A stretch of 64,000 nucleotides of DNA from the NCBI GenBank assembly GCA_963727535.1, contig CAVSGR010000008.1, positions 124,001-188,000 on the forward strand, in the 5' to 3' direction. How positions within the stretch are numbered: position 1 is the first letter of the stretch; every line of letters begins with the position of its first letter. Under the pieces are notes generated by a model. That model did not search any database. It was given only the letters and a program-made list of their open reading frames with translations, and was not told the origin of the DNA. This stretch comes from RBG-16-34-14 sp963727535. GTDB lineage: Bacteria > Bacteroidota > Ignavibacteria > Ignavibacteriales > Ignavibacteriaceae. A program made the position numbers and the translations under genes. Positions 1 to 9,954 of the stretch are shown here, in pieces.

Positions 1-330
1 CTTCAAAAAAATCTCCGGTTGTTATATATCTCAATCTCCGGTAGATAGGGGCAAGATCCAATAGAAAGGAGTATTAAAAATATAAAGCCACTGATACCAT
101 ATACCTGCAAGTCCTATCTGGTAACACGCCCCACTGACCGCAACAGCATGATCTGTTCTTGTTCCGACTCCAAGGCATTAGTAACCATCATTATTTTGCC
201 GAACCTTCGGCTGCCCATAAAATAATCACCAGTAGTTTGGATAGATTTTTTTGTCAAGGCACTCCAGGTAGATTATCCCGATAAAATAAATAGCGATTAC
301 AATAAGATCTAACATGTTAAATCCGAACAT
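1..330 (-). pseudogene. sodium:solute symporter (SSS family), N-terminal part, frameshifted and cut by the window edge
   Basis: Read on the minus strand from an ATG at 330, preceded by AGGAT, the sequence gives MFGFNMLDLIVIAIYFIGI, a first membrane helix. After a frame change it gives TTGDYFMGSRRFGK, then a segment with GTRTDHAVAVSGACYQIG, then ITTGDFFE near the left edge. The dash of membrane helices with the TTGDYFMGSR block is typical of the N-terminus of solute:sodium symporters, which import sugars or organic acids with Na+. No frame is open throughout; at least two frame changes are needed. It lies directly downstream of the beta-glucuronidase gene on the same strand, which suggests uptake of the released uronic acid or sugar (inference). 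The rest of the gene lies outside the window. Confidence 0.7.
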
Positions 331-360
331 TAGTATCCTATTAAGTTAAGTAGAATAGTT

Positions 361-2164
361 CTATTTATTTTGCGACCATAATTCTTTAAGAAGAAAAGCG
401 GCAGCCTTCGGATCGCGTGTTCTGGTAAACACTCCTTTAAGTTTAACACTACCCTCCGAAAAATTTGCGGAGTTCGGAAATCGGCAAAGTTCCAAACGTG
501 TTCCCCATCGTATATTCCTTTGATTCAATTAGTTTACAGTATTGCTTTAAAAATCCAGATTGATATTCTTCCGTAAACATTGTCGGTTCAGTTGAATGAA
601 ATCCCGGCATTGTGTCCGTTCCGAATTCAGCACCAAGATTGGTTTCTTAATTTATCGACAAGATAATCCATCTCTTCTTCCATCCTTTTAACACCCAATT
701 CAATTTGCCCAGGATTTTCATACCAGCCGTAGTATCTATTAATCGAAATAAAATCAGAAAGACATAAACCGGATGATCATTACCTGCTCGCGGACAATTA
801 GGAACAGTAAAGGGTCGGGTAGTCTTCTAGTAAGTTCAAGCAAACCAAAAATTTCTTTCCAGTATTTTTTCACCTCTTCCGTCACGGTATTCTACTTCTC
901 CAGCAAGATTAGGCTCATTACCCAGTGCCCATGCAATTACCGAAGGATGATTTTTATCTCTTTTAATTAAGTTCTTTAATGAATTCATATGATTATCTAA
1001 AGTCCGCTGAGTTGTATGACGAAAATCCAAACTAACGGCGGCAACTTCATCAATAATCAAAATCCTCTTTGATCGGCTATTCCAGTGTTTCTTCAGCATA
1101 AGGATAATGTGAGGTACGAAATGAATTAGCATTGATCCACTTCATCAAAGAAAAATCCTTTATAATAAGAGGAATATTTAAAGCCTTTCCCGGTTATAGG
1201 AAAGTCTTCATGTTTTCCAAATCCTTTAAAAAAATAGGTTTATTATTGAGCAAAAAGTTTATATCCGTCAATTTTTATTTCTCTAGATAGTCCTGAACCT
1301 TGAGAGAATATCTGTCTACAATTCTTATCATTTATTTTTAAGTTCTAATATTAAATCATATAAATAAGGATCTTCAGGAGACCATAATCTTCCTTCTTTT
1401 GCTTCGAAAGAAAAGTTTGCAACATTATTTTTTATTTCAGTGAGAAATTTTCTTTATTGTTTTTATAGCCATTGAAAATTAAATTCACAATTCCATTATC
1501 TACATTGGAATCGAAAGGCAATATCGACGGTTAACAGAACAACGAAGCCTCATCAAGTATCGCTGTCTTAACAGTCGCATCAGCAATAAAACTATTTTGA
1601 AGTAGCATAGACAATAACCTGTCTATTAAGACCACCACAAGGGAAGAAATCAAAACGGGCAGGAGGAAAAGTCTCTTCCCTCATTCTGTTTTCATCGATA
1701 TAATTCTGTTTATTTACTCCCTGAGGAATTGTATCTGGGTGAAAGCTGGCTATCTGACTTTTATAACAAGACTATTTGTCGGTTCTAGGAAAAACATAAT
1801 CAGTTATTTCAAGATTTAATTGGAAGGAATCCTCCTTTGATGTTCCCCAACAAATTTTCCATTCATCCAAACTTTAGCATAATAATCAGCAGAACCAACC
1901 CACAACCAGATCCTTTTATTATTTCAAATTCTTTTGGGAAGACTGTGATTTTTTTTGTATACCAGGCAGCGCCAATATAATTCATTAAACCTTCTTCCTG
2001 AAGCTGTTCATTCCAGCTTCCGGGTACGGCAATATCCAGATCACGATCTCAATCTTTATTCCTATCCGGAATTTCCCCCTTTATTATCCGGATCGGCTCT
2101 GAACCTCCATATACCTGAAAGATCAATTAAACATCTAAAGTTATTGAGTTGCGGTCTGAAGCAT
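361..2164 (-). pseudogene. uidA: beta-glucuronidase, glycoside hydrolase family 2, frameshifted
   Basis: Pieces in different frames follow the whole of E. coli-type beta-glucuronidase. The start region reads M-L-R-P-Q-L-N at 2164 if one extra T is removed, followed by IDLSGIWRFRADPDNKG and then DLDIAVPGSWNEQLQ and MNYIGAAWY. The longest piece (1132-836) carries ILIIDEVAAV and the acid/base motif in ALGNEPNLAGE. Further on come a nucleophile-type segment GAEFGTDTMPGFHS (about 635-590), then HVWNFADFRTPQ and GVFTRTRDPKAAAFLLKELW, with a TAG stop at 361. The span of about 600 codons equals the usual length (about 603). Just before GVFTR one frame reads RVVLNLKG, which matches the N-x-K motif that recognises glucuronate. 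No signal peptide is evident, so a cytoplasmic or periplasmic role is open. The gene hydrolyses beta-glucuronides in the family; here several one-base shifts break it. Confidence 0.8.
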
Positions 2165-2190
2165 AATTCCCATCAATTATTTTTTTAAAA

Positions 2191-2230
2191 CTAATAAAAA
2201 GGTCCGGGAATATATTTCAATTCCCGAACC
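2191..2230 (-). terminator. hairpin terminator after the T9SS beta-helix gene
   Basis: On the minus strand GGTTCGGGAA and TTCCCGGACC form a ten-base stem (one G-U pair) around a ten-base loop. It is followed by TTTTTATTAG. It starts 13 bases past the stop of the gene at 2243 and fits a Rho-independent terminator between that gene and the GH2 gene. Confidence 0.65.
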
Positions 2231-2242
2231 CTTAAAGATAAA

Positions 2243-3750
2243 TTATTTCATTAGAAGCATTTTATTGGTTTTTACAAAGGAACCCGCTTCCAATCTATAG
2301 AAATATACACCACTGGAAAGATTGGATGCATCAAAGTTAATTTCATAAAAACCGGCTGGTTTGTTCTTTATTAACCAAGTTAGCTACTTCCTTTCCAAGT
2401 ACATCATAAACTTTTAATCTTACAACACCTATTTGAAGGAAGATTATATGTTATCTTCGTTGATGGGTTGAAAGGATTCGGATAATTTTGATTCAATTCA
2501 AATTTGCCGGGAACACCCGAAACTGTATTTTCATCAACTCCAACTGTCATTCCAAACCAGCTTAAATCACCAAGAGGTTGCCCCCCGGTTCCAGCTGTAT
2601 AAGACTGCGCAGATGTAGAATATGAAAAATCAAAATCTGCATGTCCCGTAGTATCTAAAAAGCCCTGGGAAGTTGCTGGATCCTGATAGTAAGCAGTTAC
2701 CTGAGAAATAGGAGCATCGGGACCATCAGTAAAACTTAACATTTTCCTCAATATTTGTACTTTCGGGTACCTCCCTGAGTTAACATAAAAACTACTGGAG
2801 AGAATCAAATGAAACCGGCGCAGGTAACAGAATCAGGGAAAGCAGCAACAAGAGCCGGATCAAGGTAATAATATTATTATTCATTATTGTGATATCCGGA
2901 GTTTCTGTTTCTTGTTGAATCGGGGAGGATCTGCAAAATGTAGAAATCATCTCTTGTTAGGATTAACACCTAGAAAATTACCGTTTATAATTATATTATT
3001 TGCAATGTATGCATTTAAAACTTCACCTAAATTAATTGCACCAAATCCAATGTTTTCTATAGTATTGTGATTAAAATAAGCGTAATTAATTCTGCCGCCA
3101 CCGTCTCTCAATACTTGTAGGTAAGATTATAAAAAGTACAATTCTGAACAAACAAAGTATCAATATCATTTCCCCTGTCATCAAAAGCTCTACCATTTTC
3201 AGGACTATCCATTTTCCCAATGTTACTGATAATTGTATTTGTAATATAAATGTTATCATCAGACGTATTAATCCTGAAAGGCTGCTTGTGTTGCAATATC
3301 AAAGAACACAATCGTCAACAATACAGGTTATGCCATTTTCCTCCAAACGTATTATTCTTGAAGCTAACACCACCCAGTTCATCTTGTGCCGAAACATAAC
3401 AACCCTTTATTGAAAAATTTGCCCTTGGTCTTAAAGTTTGGGGTGGGGTGCTTCACCACCAGAAGGTACTCCTAAAATAATTCTAGGACGAAGCACCGGA
3501 ACCAGCAGCTGCTTCAATATTTACAGGATATCTTGGGGAAAATTCTCCATCAAGAATATATTCACCATCTTTTTCGAGAATATAGACTGTATTCGTATCT
3601 ACTCTCTCACCTGTCGCGGTTGTGTCACCATCTATAACTGATCCAATGGTTCCAAAACCAGCAGGAACATTTACAGTTCTTTGAGCAAAATTATTGCTGG
3701 AAAAAAGAACTATGAAAAAACAGAAGAAAAGATGTTATAACTAACTTCAT
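2243..3750 (-). pseudogene. T9SS-secreted parallel beta-helix protein, frameshifted
   Basis: The start is an ATG at 3750 with a strong AAGGAGG site six bases upstream, followed by a signal peptide (MKLVITSFLLFF) that loses frame in a run of T. Later segments read TVNVPAGFGTIGSVIDGD and DGEYILDGEFSPRYPVNIEAA. Beta-helix rungs follow, such as IYITNTIISNIGK, TLFVQNCTFYNLTY, YAYFNHNTIENIGFGAINL and AYIANNIIINGNFLGV. The C-terminus has NQNYPNPFNPSTKITY and ends SGVYFYRLEAGSFVKTNKML plus LMK, a T9SS sorting domain. Such helices occur in polysaccharide lyases and in non-catalytic glycan-binding proteins; I cannot pick a lyase family. Position between a TonB receptor and a glucuronidase suggests a secreted enzyme acting on a uronic-acid-containing glycan (inference). 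At least three frame changes break it. Confidence 0.7.
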
Positions 3751-3808
3751 AACTAACCTCCTTTATTCTCGCAATTGTTATTAATTATTTAACTAAAGGT
3801 TCATTCAA

Positions 3809-6619
3809 TTAAAAGTCCATTCTTGCACCTAAGTCAAGTGTCCATCCAAAATACTCTTCATTTACAGGAAATTTTTTCTCATAATAATAGGCTCCTTCGC
3901 TCGTAATTGTTATGTTGTTAAGATTTACGAAAACCTCGAAAGTCTTTAAGAATTTTCTGAGATAAGGATACATCCATTCTTAAAAAAGAATCTGTATAAA
4001 TATCATCGTCACTACGAACACCAAGCTGGGTACAAAGCATCATCCTGATGAACAAAAGAAACTCTACCTGAGAAACCGTTCTTTTTCATAACCGACGGTT
4101 AAATTCCAAACTGTGTTCGGTCGTTCAGGAAGTCTCACCCTCCCTAAATTTATTTTCACCAACAGCTCTGCCATTTATTCGAACAATTTCAAAGTACGGG
4201 AAATAGGTTACGGAATGAATTCTTGTAAAATTTAGATTAAGAATTATTCCATTCAAGAGGCGAAGGGAAAAATGAAAAGTTAGATTCAAGATCAACCTCA
4301 AAACCATAAACCTTTCCTTCAGGACTATTAAATGGTTCTGTTATTGTATAATTTACAAATTGTGAGCTTCTATCTGGTTTCCCGATAAGATAAAATATAA
4401 TCTATATTATTTAACGTTTTATAATATCCACCTACAGTAAACAAACCATACCTGTTATATAAAGAAAGGAAAATATCATAATTTTTGGCGGTTGTATGTT
4501 TGAGATTAGGATTACCCCTTGAAACTGTTTCCTCCGCCGTATTAATATCCTCAAAGGGAACCAAATTAAAATAGTCGGGTCGTAGAAATTGATTCTGTAT
4601 AAGCAAACCTGACATCAAAACCATCCAGAATTCTATAACGTAAATGAAGCATAGGAAAGAATTCTTCATAATTTTGCCCCCCCACTGTATCACCAACAGT
4701 TCCTACCTGACCAAGATTTCCTGTCAGCCTTCCGGATTTACCTTCATAACTATTATTTGTTTTTTCATATCTTATTCCCGGAAGCAGCATTATATCTTTA
4801 AAAACATTAATCTCTGCCATAATGTAACCGGAATAAATTTTTTCAGAAGCAACATAATCTCCTGTTTCAACAAATCTGTCTAAGTCATAATAACTACTAA
4901 ACTCAGAATGAAACTGATCTAACAATCCGGCATTAAGCCCCGGACCGAAATCATATTCATTATTCAGGAAATCTATCTACCGAAAAGGATGGATCAATAA
5001 AGTTTTCAATCAGGATATTTGTGTTTCTGTATAAGGTCCACCTTCCCGGATTAGCAGCAGCAATATCATCTATCGACTGCATAATCCGTTCTATATTCAT
5101 TAATATCGCGAACCCTGTGTTTTCCTCTGTATTTAGTACCTCCTTTTAAATACCCGGCTAAGTTTTTTGATAATGAGAAAGGAACTTTAACATTAAATTG
5201 AAGTGTAGTGTTTTCATCGTCAACGGATTCGGGATCAAAAGTTCCATATTGGAACCAGGTAGATGAAAGGTCATTATCAGCAAACTGAGGAATAACTTCA
5301 GGTCCCTGATCTTTTATCAAACCATTTTTGTAAGCACTTACTTCCTGAAATCTTGCATAATTCGAATAAGGCACATCCCGCTTAGAATCAGAATAAGATG
5401 CCTGCCAGTCCAATTGCAAAGGACCTAATAAGTAGTCACCTATCAGACTGGTATTAAAAACACTCGTGTTGATTTGTCGGTCTCTCAAATCATATTCAAC
5501 ACGTGTTTCACCAACTCTATATCTTTTTCTTCTTCTGGTTTCGTCTCTATCTGTACGACTGTAAAAATTTTCGAGTTTTAAATTCAAATCTCCTATCGAA
5601 TAATCGAAATTAAGTCCGCTGCTGTAACGGGTTCGGATTTCTTTTCGATCTAGCCAAGTTTAGATTTTCGATTTCAATCTTTGTTATGGTTTGAGTAGGT
5701 GGGTTATAGTCTGCATTTAAAATATCAGAACTTCTATTTGCTTTTTGAGCACTGAAGGTAGCAAGTATACCAAGTTTACTGTTGAAAAACCTGTTACTCC
5801 CCGATAAATCAAATTTATAATTACCGTAATATTTTTCGTGATTATTATATCCACCTTGAGCTAATATATTATAATGTAAATGTTCAGGAGCACTTTTTGT
5901 GACAAGATTTAATAGTACCCCCAATTGCATCTGCATCCATATCAGGTGTTAGCGCTTTAAAAACTTCAATGCCTGCCAGTATATCCTGAGAAATCATACT
6001 CAAGTCTACTGATCTATCACTAGGATCTGTAGCAGGAATTCTCACACCATTAATAGTTACTGAATTAAATTTAGGAGAAAGTCCCCTTACAACAACCTTA
6101 GTTGCTTCGCCGGCATCTCTTTGTATAGCTACTCCAGGCAAACTGACCAAGAGACTCAGCTACATTTGCATCAGGCAATTCCTGAATTTTATCAGACGAT
6201 ACGACATTAACTATTGTATTTGAATTCAATTGTTGATTTATTGCTGCTGTTTGTCCCTGTAACTGTGCAGATACAACAACTTCTTCCCCCTCAATTGCGA
6301 GTGAATGAAGTTTAACATTAAGTTCTAGAGTTTTACCACTGGTGACATTAACCTTGATGCTATCGGGTGAGTAACCAAGGTATCTAAAAACTATGATCGA
6401 TTCGCCTTCGGGAAGATTGATTAGTTTATATTTTCCCTCCTGATTAGTAGTAGTCCCGATTGAAGTTCCTACTAATAATATGTTTGTACCCCAAAGAGGA
6501 GAACCATCAGAGGCATCAGACACTTTACCTATAATAGATCCGGATTGGGAATATTGTATAGGCGCAAAAGATATAAAGATTAATAAAACTAAAATTATCT
6601 CGGATTTAATTATCTTCAT
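3809..6619 (-). pseudogene. TonB-dependent receptor with CarboxypepD_reg-like domain, frameshifted
   Basis: The intact first piece (6619-6098) has a signal peptide, a carboxypeptidase-regulatory-like repeat (GSIIGKVSDASDGSPLWG, GTTTNQEGKYKLINLPEG) and the beginning of the plug with ELPDANVAESLGQ. Removing one T from CAGTTTGCC near 6130 continues it into LPGVAIQRDAGEATKVVVRG. Removing one A from ATTAAATCTT near 5917 continues MDADAIGG into NLVTKSAPEHLHY. More frame changes follow through the barrel, which ends near 3809 in EEYFGWTLDLGARMDF with the C-terminal Phe typical of outer-membrane barrels. The length, about 935 codons, is normal. The family imports large ligands, often glycans, across the outer membrane. 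An operator-like palindrome lies 32 bases upstream of the start. No SusD-like partner gene is visible. Confidence 0.8.
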
Positions 6620-6650
6620 TATTACCTCTTTAATAAGAAAATAAAGAATA

Positions 6651-6668
6651 TACCTGGCATACCAGGTA
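6651..6668. promoter_or_regulatory. operator-like inverted repeat upstream of the TonB receptor gene
   Basis: TACCTGGCATACCAGGTA is a perfect 7-4-7 inverted repeat. It sits between the repressor gene's end (6685) and the TonB receptor start (6619), 32 bases before that start. A related copy lies at 8637-8654 (13 of 18 bases equal), also next to genes of this locus. The GntR-LacI regulator encoded between the two sites is the natural candidate to bind them (inference). Confidence 0.65.
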
Positions 6669-6684
6669 ATTCAAAAAATAAACT

Positions 6685-7803
6685 TTAATTTGAAATTGCT
6701 TTTTCATTTTTTAACGAAGCACCACAAGAAGATCTGATAATTATTTTAGGTTCTAAAATTGTTCTTACAGAAGTTTCTTTTCCTTCTATTCTCTTTATTA
6801 CGGATTCCACAGCTAATTCTCCAATCTTGTTTGCATTCTGTTCTATAGTTGTTAAAGGTGCAGAAGCATATTTTGAAAGATCAATATTATCAAAACCTAC
6901 GATTGCCACATCGTCAGGTACTTTTAACCCCAGATCCGTAACACCTTGTTGGAAACCCAAAGCAGCAAGATCAGTATAAAAGAATAAGGCATCGGGTTTG
7001 ATATTTAAATTCAAAAACTCTTTACTCAATTTGTAACCTGACTTAAATCTATCCTCAGTCAATGATAAATTAAAAATTAATTTTGAATTCATTTCCTTCT
7101 GGTATTTTTTTAATGCTTTTTCATAACCCTTTTTTCTCAGTAATCCAAGCAAGTTTCCCTCTCCACCATTAACATAACCTATTCTTTCATATCCAAGTTT
7201 TATTAAGTGCTCTGTAGCCATGAATGCCCCTTTTTCATTATCGGTACCCACGTAATAAATATCCGGATCTTCCATATAAGAAACCATCACGTATGGGAAG
7301 TTTCCCTTATGTAATTTGATGATGTTATCCGTTGCTCTATATAACAAACTCATTGATGCAATTACCAACCCGGATACACCGATATCTTCAAAGTGGGAAA
7401 TTTGACTTTCCTCTTTATCAATTCTCCCTGAAGAATTAGATAACAAAATATTATAACCTACCTGATATGCTTTTTCTTCGACAGAATGTACAATCATAGA
7501 AAAAAATGGATGCCTTAAATCTCTTAATACTAATCCAATTGACTTATGTTTCGATATATCAACGGCTTTTGCTTTCCGTGCAATGTAAGTACCTTTGCCT
7601 ACCCTGCTAAATAATATACCTTCGTTTATTAAATTAGATAATGCCTTTTTAACTGTAATTAAGCTAACATTATATTCTTTGGATAATTGACTTTGTGATC
7701 TGATTTGATCACCTATTTTCAACTCTCCTTTATTTATTTTCGACTTAATATCATTTTCAATCTGCTCATACAATGCAAGCGGATTCTTAAAATTAAGCCC
7801 CAT
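6685..7803 (-). CDS. GntR-LacI-type (AraR-like) transcriptional repressor
   Basis: This 372-residue protein combines two parts. Residues 1-75 are a GntR-type winged helix (LYEQIENDIKSKINKGELK, QSQLSKEYNVSLITVKKALS, GILFSRVGKGTYIARK). Residues about 85-365 are a LacI/periplasmic-binding-like sensor (SIGLVLRDLRHPFFS, ISHFEDIGVSGLVIASMS, DALFFYTDLAALGF, DDVAIVGFDNIDLSKYASAPLTT). This layout is that of AraR of Bacillus, which releases DNA when it binds a sugar. It is the only gene of the left locus with an open frame from end to end. An AAGGA site precedes the ATG. It lies between two matching palindromes that flank the TonB receptor and the dioxygenase/UroD genes, so it probably represses both units. 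The effector is likely a sugar or uronic acid, not determined. Confidence 0.9.
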   Translation of the reverse strand: MGLNFKNPLALYEQIENDIKSKINKGELKIGDQIRSQSQLSKEYNVSLITVKKALSNLINEGILFSRVGKGTYIARKAKAVDISKHKSIGLVLRDLRHPFFSMIVHSVEEKAYQVGYNILLSNSSGRIDKEESQISHFEDIGVSGLVIASMSLLYRATDNIIKLHKGNFPYVMVSYMEDPDIYYVGTDNEKGAFMATEHLIKLGYERIGYVNGGEGNLLGLLRKKGYEKALKKYQKEMNSKLIFNLSLTEDRFKSGYKLSKEFLNLNIKPDALFFYTDLAALGFQQGVTDLGLKVPDDVAIVGFDNIDLSKYASAPLTTIEQNANKIGELAVESVIKRIEGKETSVRTILEPKIIIRSSCGASLKNEKAISN

Positions 7804-7861
7804 CTTTATTCCTTTATTTTCTGAACTGATATCAAAAGAATATTAAATAAACTAGTAAAAT

Positions 7862-8609
7862 CTAATGCCCATCTAAACTTACATTCTCAGGAGGTACAAT
7901 TTTTTCCACAGGATTAACGTTCCATCGCGGCTTTTCTTTAAGCAGAACCCAATCATTCCCTTCCCACCTAGCACGAACATCATCTCTATGAAATTGAATT
8001 GCGTATGCTACCCTGGGTAAACCCGATAGATTTGGTCCATATCCATTAACAGTTAACCTAGTAAATACAACACAATCTCCTTTTCTCATTCTTATTGGCA
8101 AAAAGTTTTCCGGCTCCCATTTAATCTTTTTATGATTATCACATATTTCCCGGATAAATCTGCTTCCAGGGTTCCATTCTTATGAGATTTAGGAATAACC
8201 TGCAAACAACCATTTTCAGGACTCATATCTGTCAACGCAAACCAGAAGTTTAACCCGGGTTTATCGAATTGGGTGTATTGGTTATCCTGATGAAAATCAA
8301 ATCTGCCCCCTCCATTTGCGCTTTTAACCGCAGTAAAAGGCATGTAAACTGAACTATCTCCACCCAATAATTGAGAAGCTAATTTTTTCAAAACATCGTT
8401 ATTAACTAAGGTATCGAGTGTTCCCCCTTTAAATATTGCGTCGTTTGTCTGAGCTTGGAATTTTCTAATTTAATTACGTTCATTATTCCCATTACTTCAT
8501 CCTGAAGTTTAGCAGCATCGCTTTCAAAAAGTAACCCTGGGAAAACAAGATATCCTTCATTAAGGAAAAAATTTACTTCATTTTCAGTAAGATTATTAAT
8601 TTTAATCAT
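7862..8609 (-). pseudogene. phytanoyl-CoA dioxygenase (PhyH) family protein, frameshifted
   Basis: Three overlapping pieces make one PhyH-like protein of about 248 codons. The first (8609-8406) begins MIKINNLTENEVNFFLNEGY and contains LVFPGLLF. The second (about 8391-8150) has the iron-binding H-x-D in FDFHQDNQY and the core PGLNFWFALTDMSPENG and LQVIPKSHKNG. The third (8101-7862) has MRKGDCVVFTRLTVNGYGPN and AYAIQFHRDD. Members are Fe(II)/2-oxoglutarate oxygenases. The usual distal iron-ligand His in the (T/S)-x-H-G-S-G-PN block is Asn here (TVNGYGPN), so even a repaired protein may not hold iron normally. The first break fits loss of one G from a run of G near 8410; the second lies near 8140. 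The gene sits beside an operator-like palindrome at 8637 and opposite the UroD/MtaA-like gene. Confidence 0.75.
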
Positions 8610-8636
8610 TGTTTTTTTAATCGCGTTGTATTAGTA

Positions 8637-8654
8637 TACTTGGTATACCAAATT
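8637..8654. promoter_or_regulatory. operator-like palindrome between divergent dioxygenase and UroD-like genes
   Basis: TACTTGGTATACCAAATT contains the perfect 12-base palindrome TTGGTATACCAA at 8640-8651. It aligns over its full 18 bases with the site at 6651-6668 (13 identities). It lies 28 bases upstream of the dioxygenase start (8609) and 69 bases upstream of the divergent gene at 8723, so one bound repressor could control both. Confidence 0.65.
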
Positions 8655-8722
8655 TAATTTATGCATAAAAAATTGTTTGTCGAAAAAGAAAATAATTCAC
8701 ATCAGAAAAAAGGAATAATAAT

Positions 8723-9898
8723 ATGACTCCACGTGAAAGAATGAACAATGCAATGAGAATGCTAAATACCGAATAGAATACCTGTTATGTGTCAACTTTC
8801 AATGGGCCATTATTTTCTTTATTCCGGTAAAAATCCAATGGACATTTGGTTTACCTCCGAAGGATTTGCTAAGCTAATAAGGCTGAGAGAAAAATATTCG
8901 TTTGACGGAGTCCTGATTAAATCTTCCAGGCAGAGAACGAAATTATAAAAAATATATCCATCATATTGAAGACAATAGTGAAGGAAAATTTATTTACTGG
9001 CATAATGGTAATTATACAACTCTTCCCTTTGACGATAATCCTCATTATTATCAGAAAGATGGAAGTCGATATTTCCCTACATTTGAACAGATTACCCCCG
9101 ATAATTTATTTTATGTTGAACTATGGCTTTACAGATATCACATATCCATATACGTGGGGTTTTGAAAAAGAGCCACGGCCATTTGATGACTTTTTTCCTG
9201 AATATCATTTTGACACAATACGAATTGTTAAACAAAAGATCGGAGATAAATTTTCCGTTCATTCAGAAATATTCTCACCATGGTCCCAGTTTCTAGAGTT
9301 ATTAAATTATGAATACGCACTAATGGCAATTATGGATGATCCGGAAAAAGCCAAAGAATGTTTAGAAAGATTAACCAGCGGAGCTATAGACCTCGGTAAA
9401 AGACAAGCTGCTGAAGGTGTTGATGCAGTGCTTCTATCTTCAGCTTTTGCCGGTGCAGGTTTAATTTCAAGAGGACAATATGAAGAATTCGTTTTACCTT
9501 ATGAAAAAAAAATTATTGAAGGTATTCAAAAAGAATTTGACGTACCAGTTTATACCCATACTTGTGGTAGTATAGGCGATAGACTGGATTTAATGATGCA
9601 GACTGGAACTAATGGATTAGATACTCTTGATCCACCACCATTAGGAACGGTAAAGCTTGATGAGGCTAAATTATTCTTATCGGGAAAAGTATTTATTAAG
9701 GGTAACATAGATCCAGTCAATACTCTTTTAAATTCTGATAAAAACGGTATTGAAAAAGATGTTGAATCAAGAATCAATATTGGTAAACCAGGTGGTGGTT
9801 TTATTTTAAGTACGGCTTGTTCTGTTGCCCCACATACACCACCGGAAAAAATTGAACTTCTTCATAAATTGGTTGAAAAGTATGGAATGTATGGCTAA
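8723..9898 (+). pseudogene. uroporphyrinogen decarboxylase/MtaA-superfamily protein, 5' half frameshifted
   Basis: An ATG at 8723 preceded by AAAGGAA starts MTPRERMNNAMRMLN. The next segments, in other frames, read IPVMCQLSMGHYFLYSGKNP, then EGFAKLIRLREKYSFDG, then SEGKFIYWHNGNYTTLPFDD. From about 9115 to 9898 the frame is open (about 260 codons) with YTWGFEKEPRPFDDFFPEYH, YEEFVLPYEKKIIEG, VYTHTCGSIGDRLDLM, GKVFIKGNIDPVNTLL and STACSVAPHTPPEKI. The H-x-C (9557-9565) with a later Cys (9818) is the zinc motif of methylcobamide:CoM-type methyltransferases (MtaA group) within this superfamily, so a methyl transfer is more likely than haem synthesis. True substrate unknown. Its neighbours are a PhyH-like oxygenase and a sugar isomerase. 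Confidence 0.75.
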
Positions 9899-9954
9899 AA
9901 AAAAGTACCTTTTTACAATTTGAGTATTCATTTCAATCAAGTCTTCAATATTTT

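Noticed and set aside
773..970. 65-codon plus-strand open frame
   Set aside because: It runs opposite the GH2 gene, whose conserved motifs read on the minus strand; it has no ribosome site and no recognisable product.
1955..2188. 77-codon plus-strand open frame near the GH2 start
   Set aside because: The minus strand here encodes the conserved GH2 N-terminus (DLSGIWRF, AVPGSWNEQ), so the frame is a shadow.
8723..9898. Haem-pathway uroporphyrinogen decarboxylase (hemE)
   Set aside because: The H-x-C and later Cys fit the methyltransferase branch of the superfamily, and the context is sugar catabolism with no haem genes nearby.
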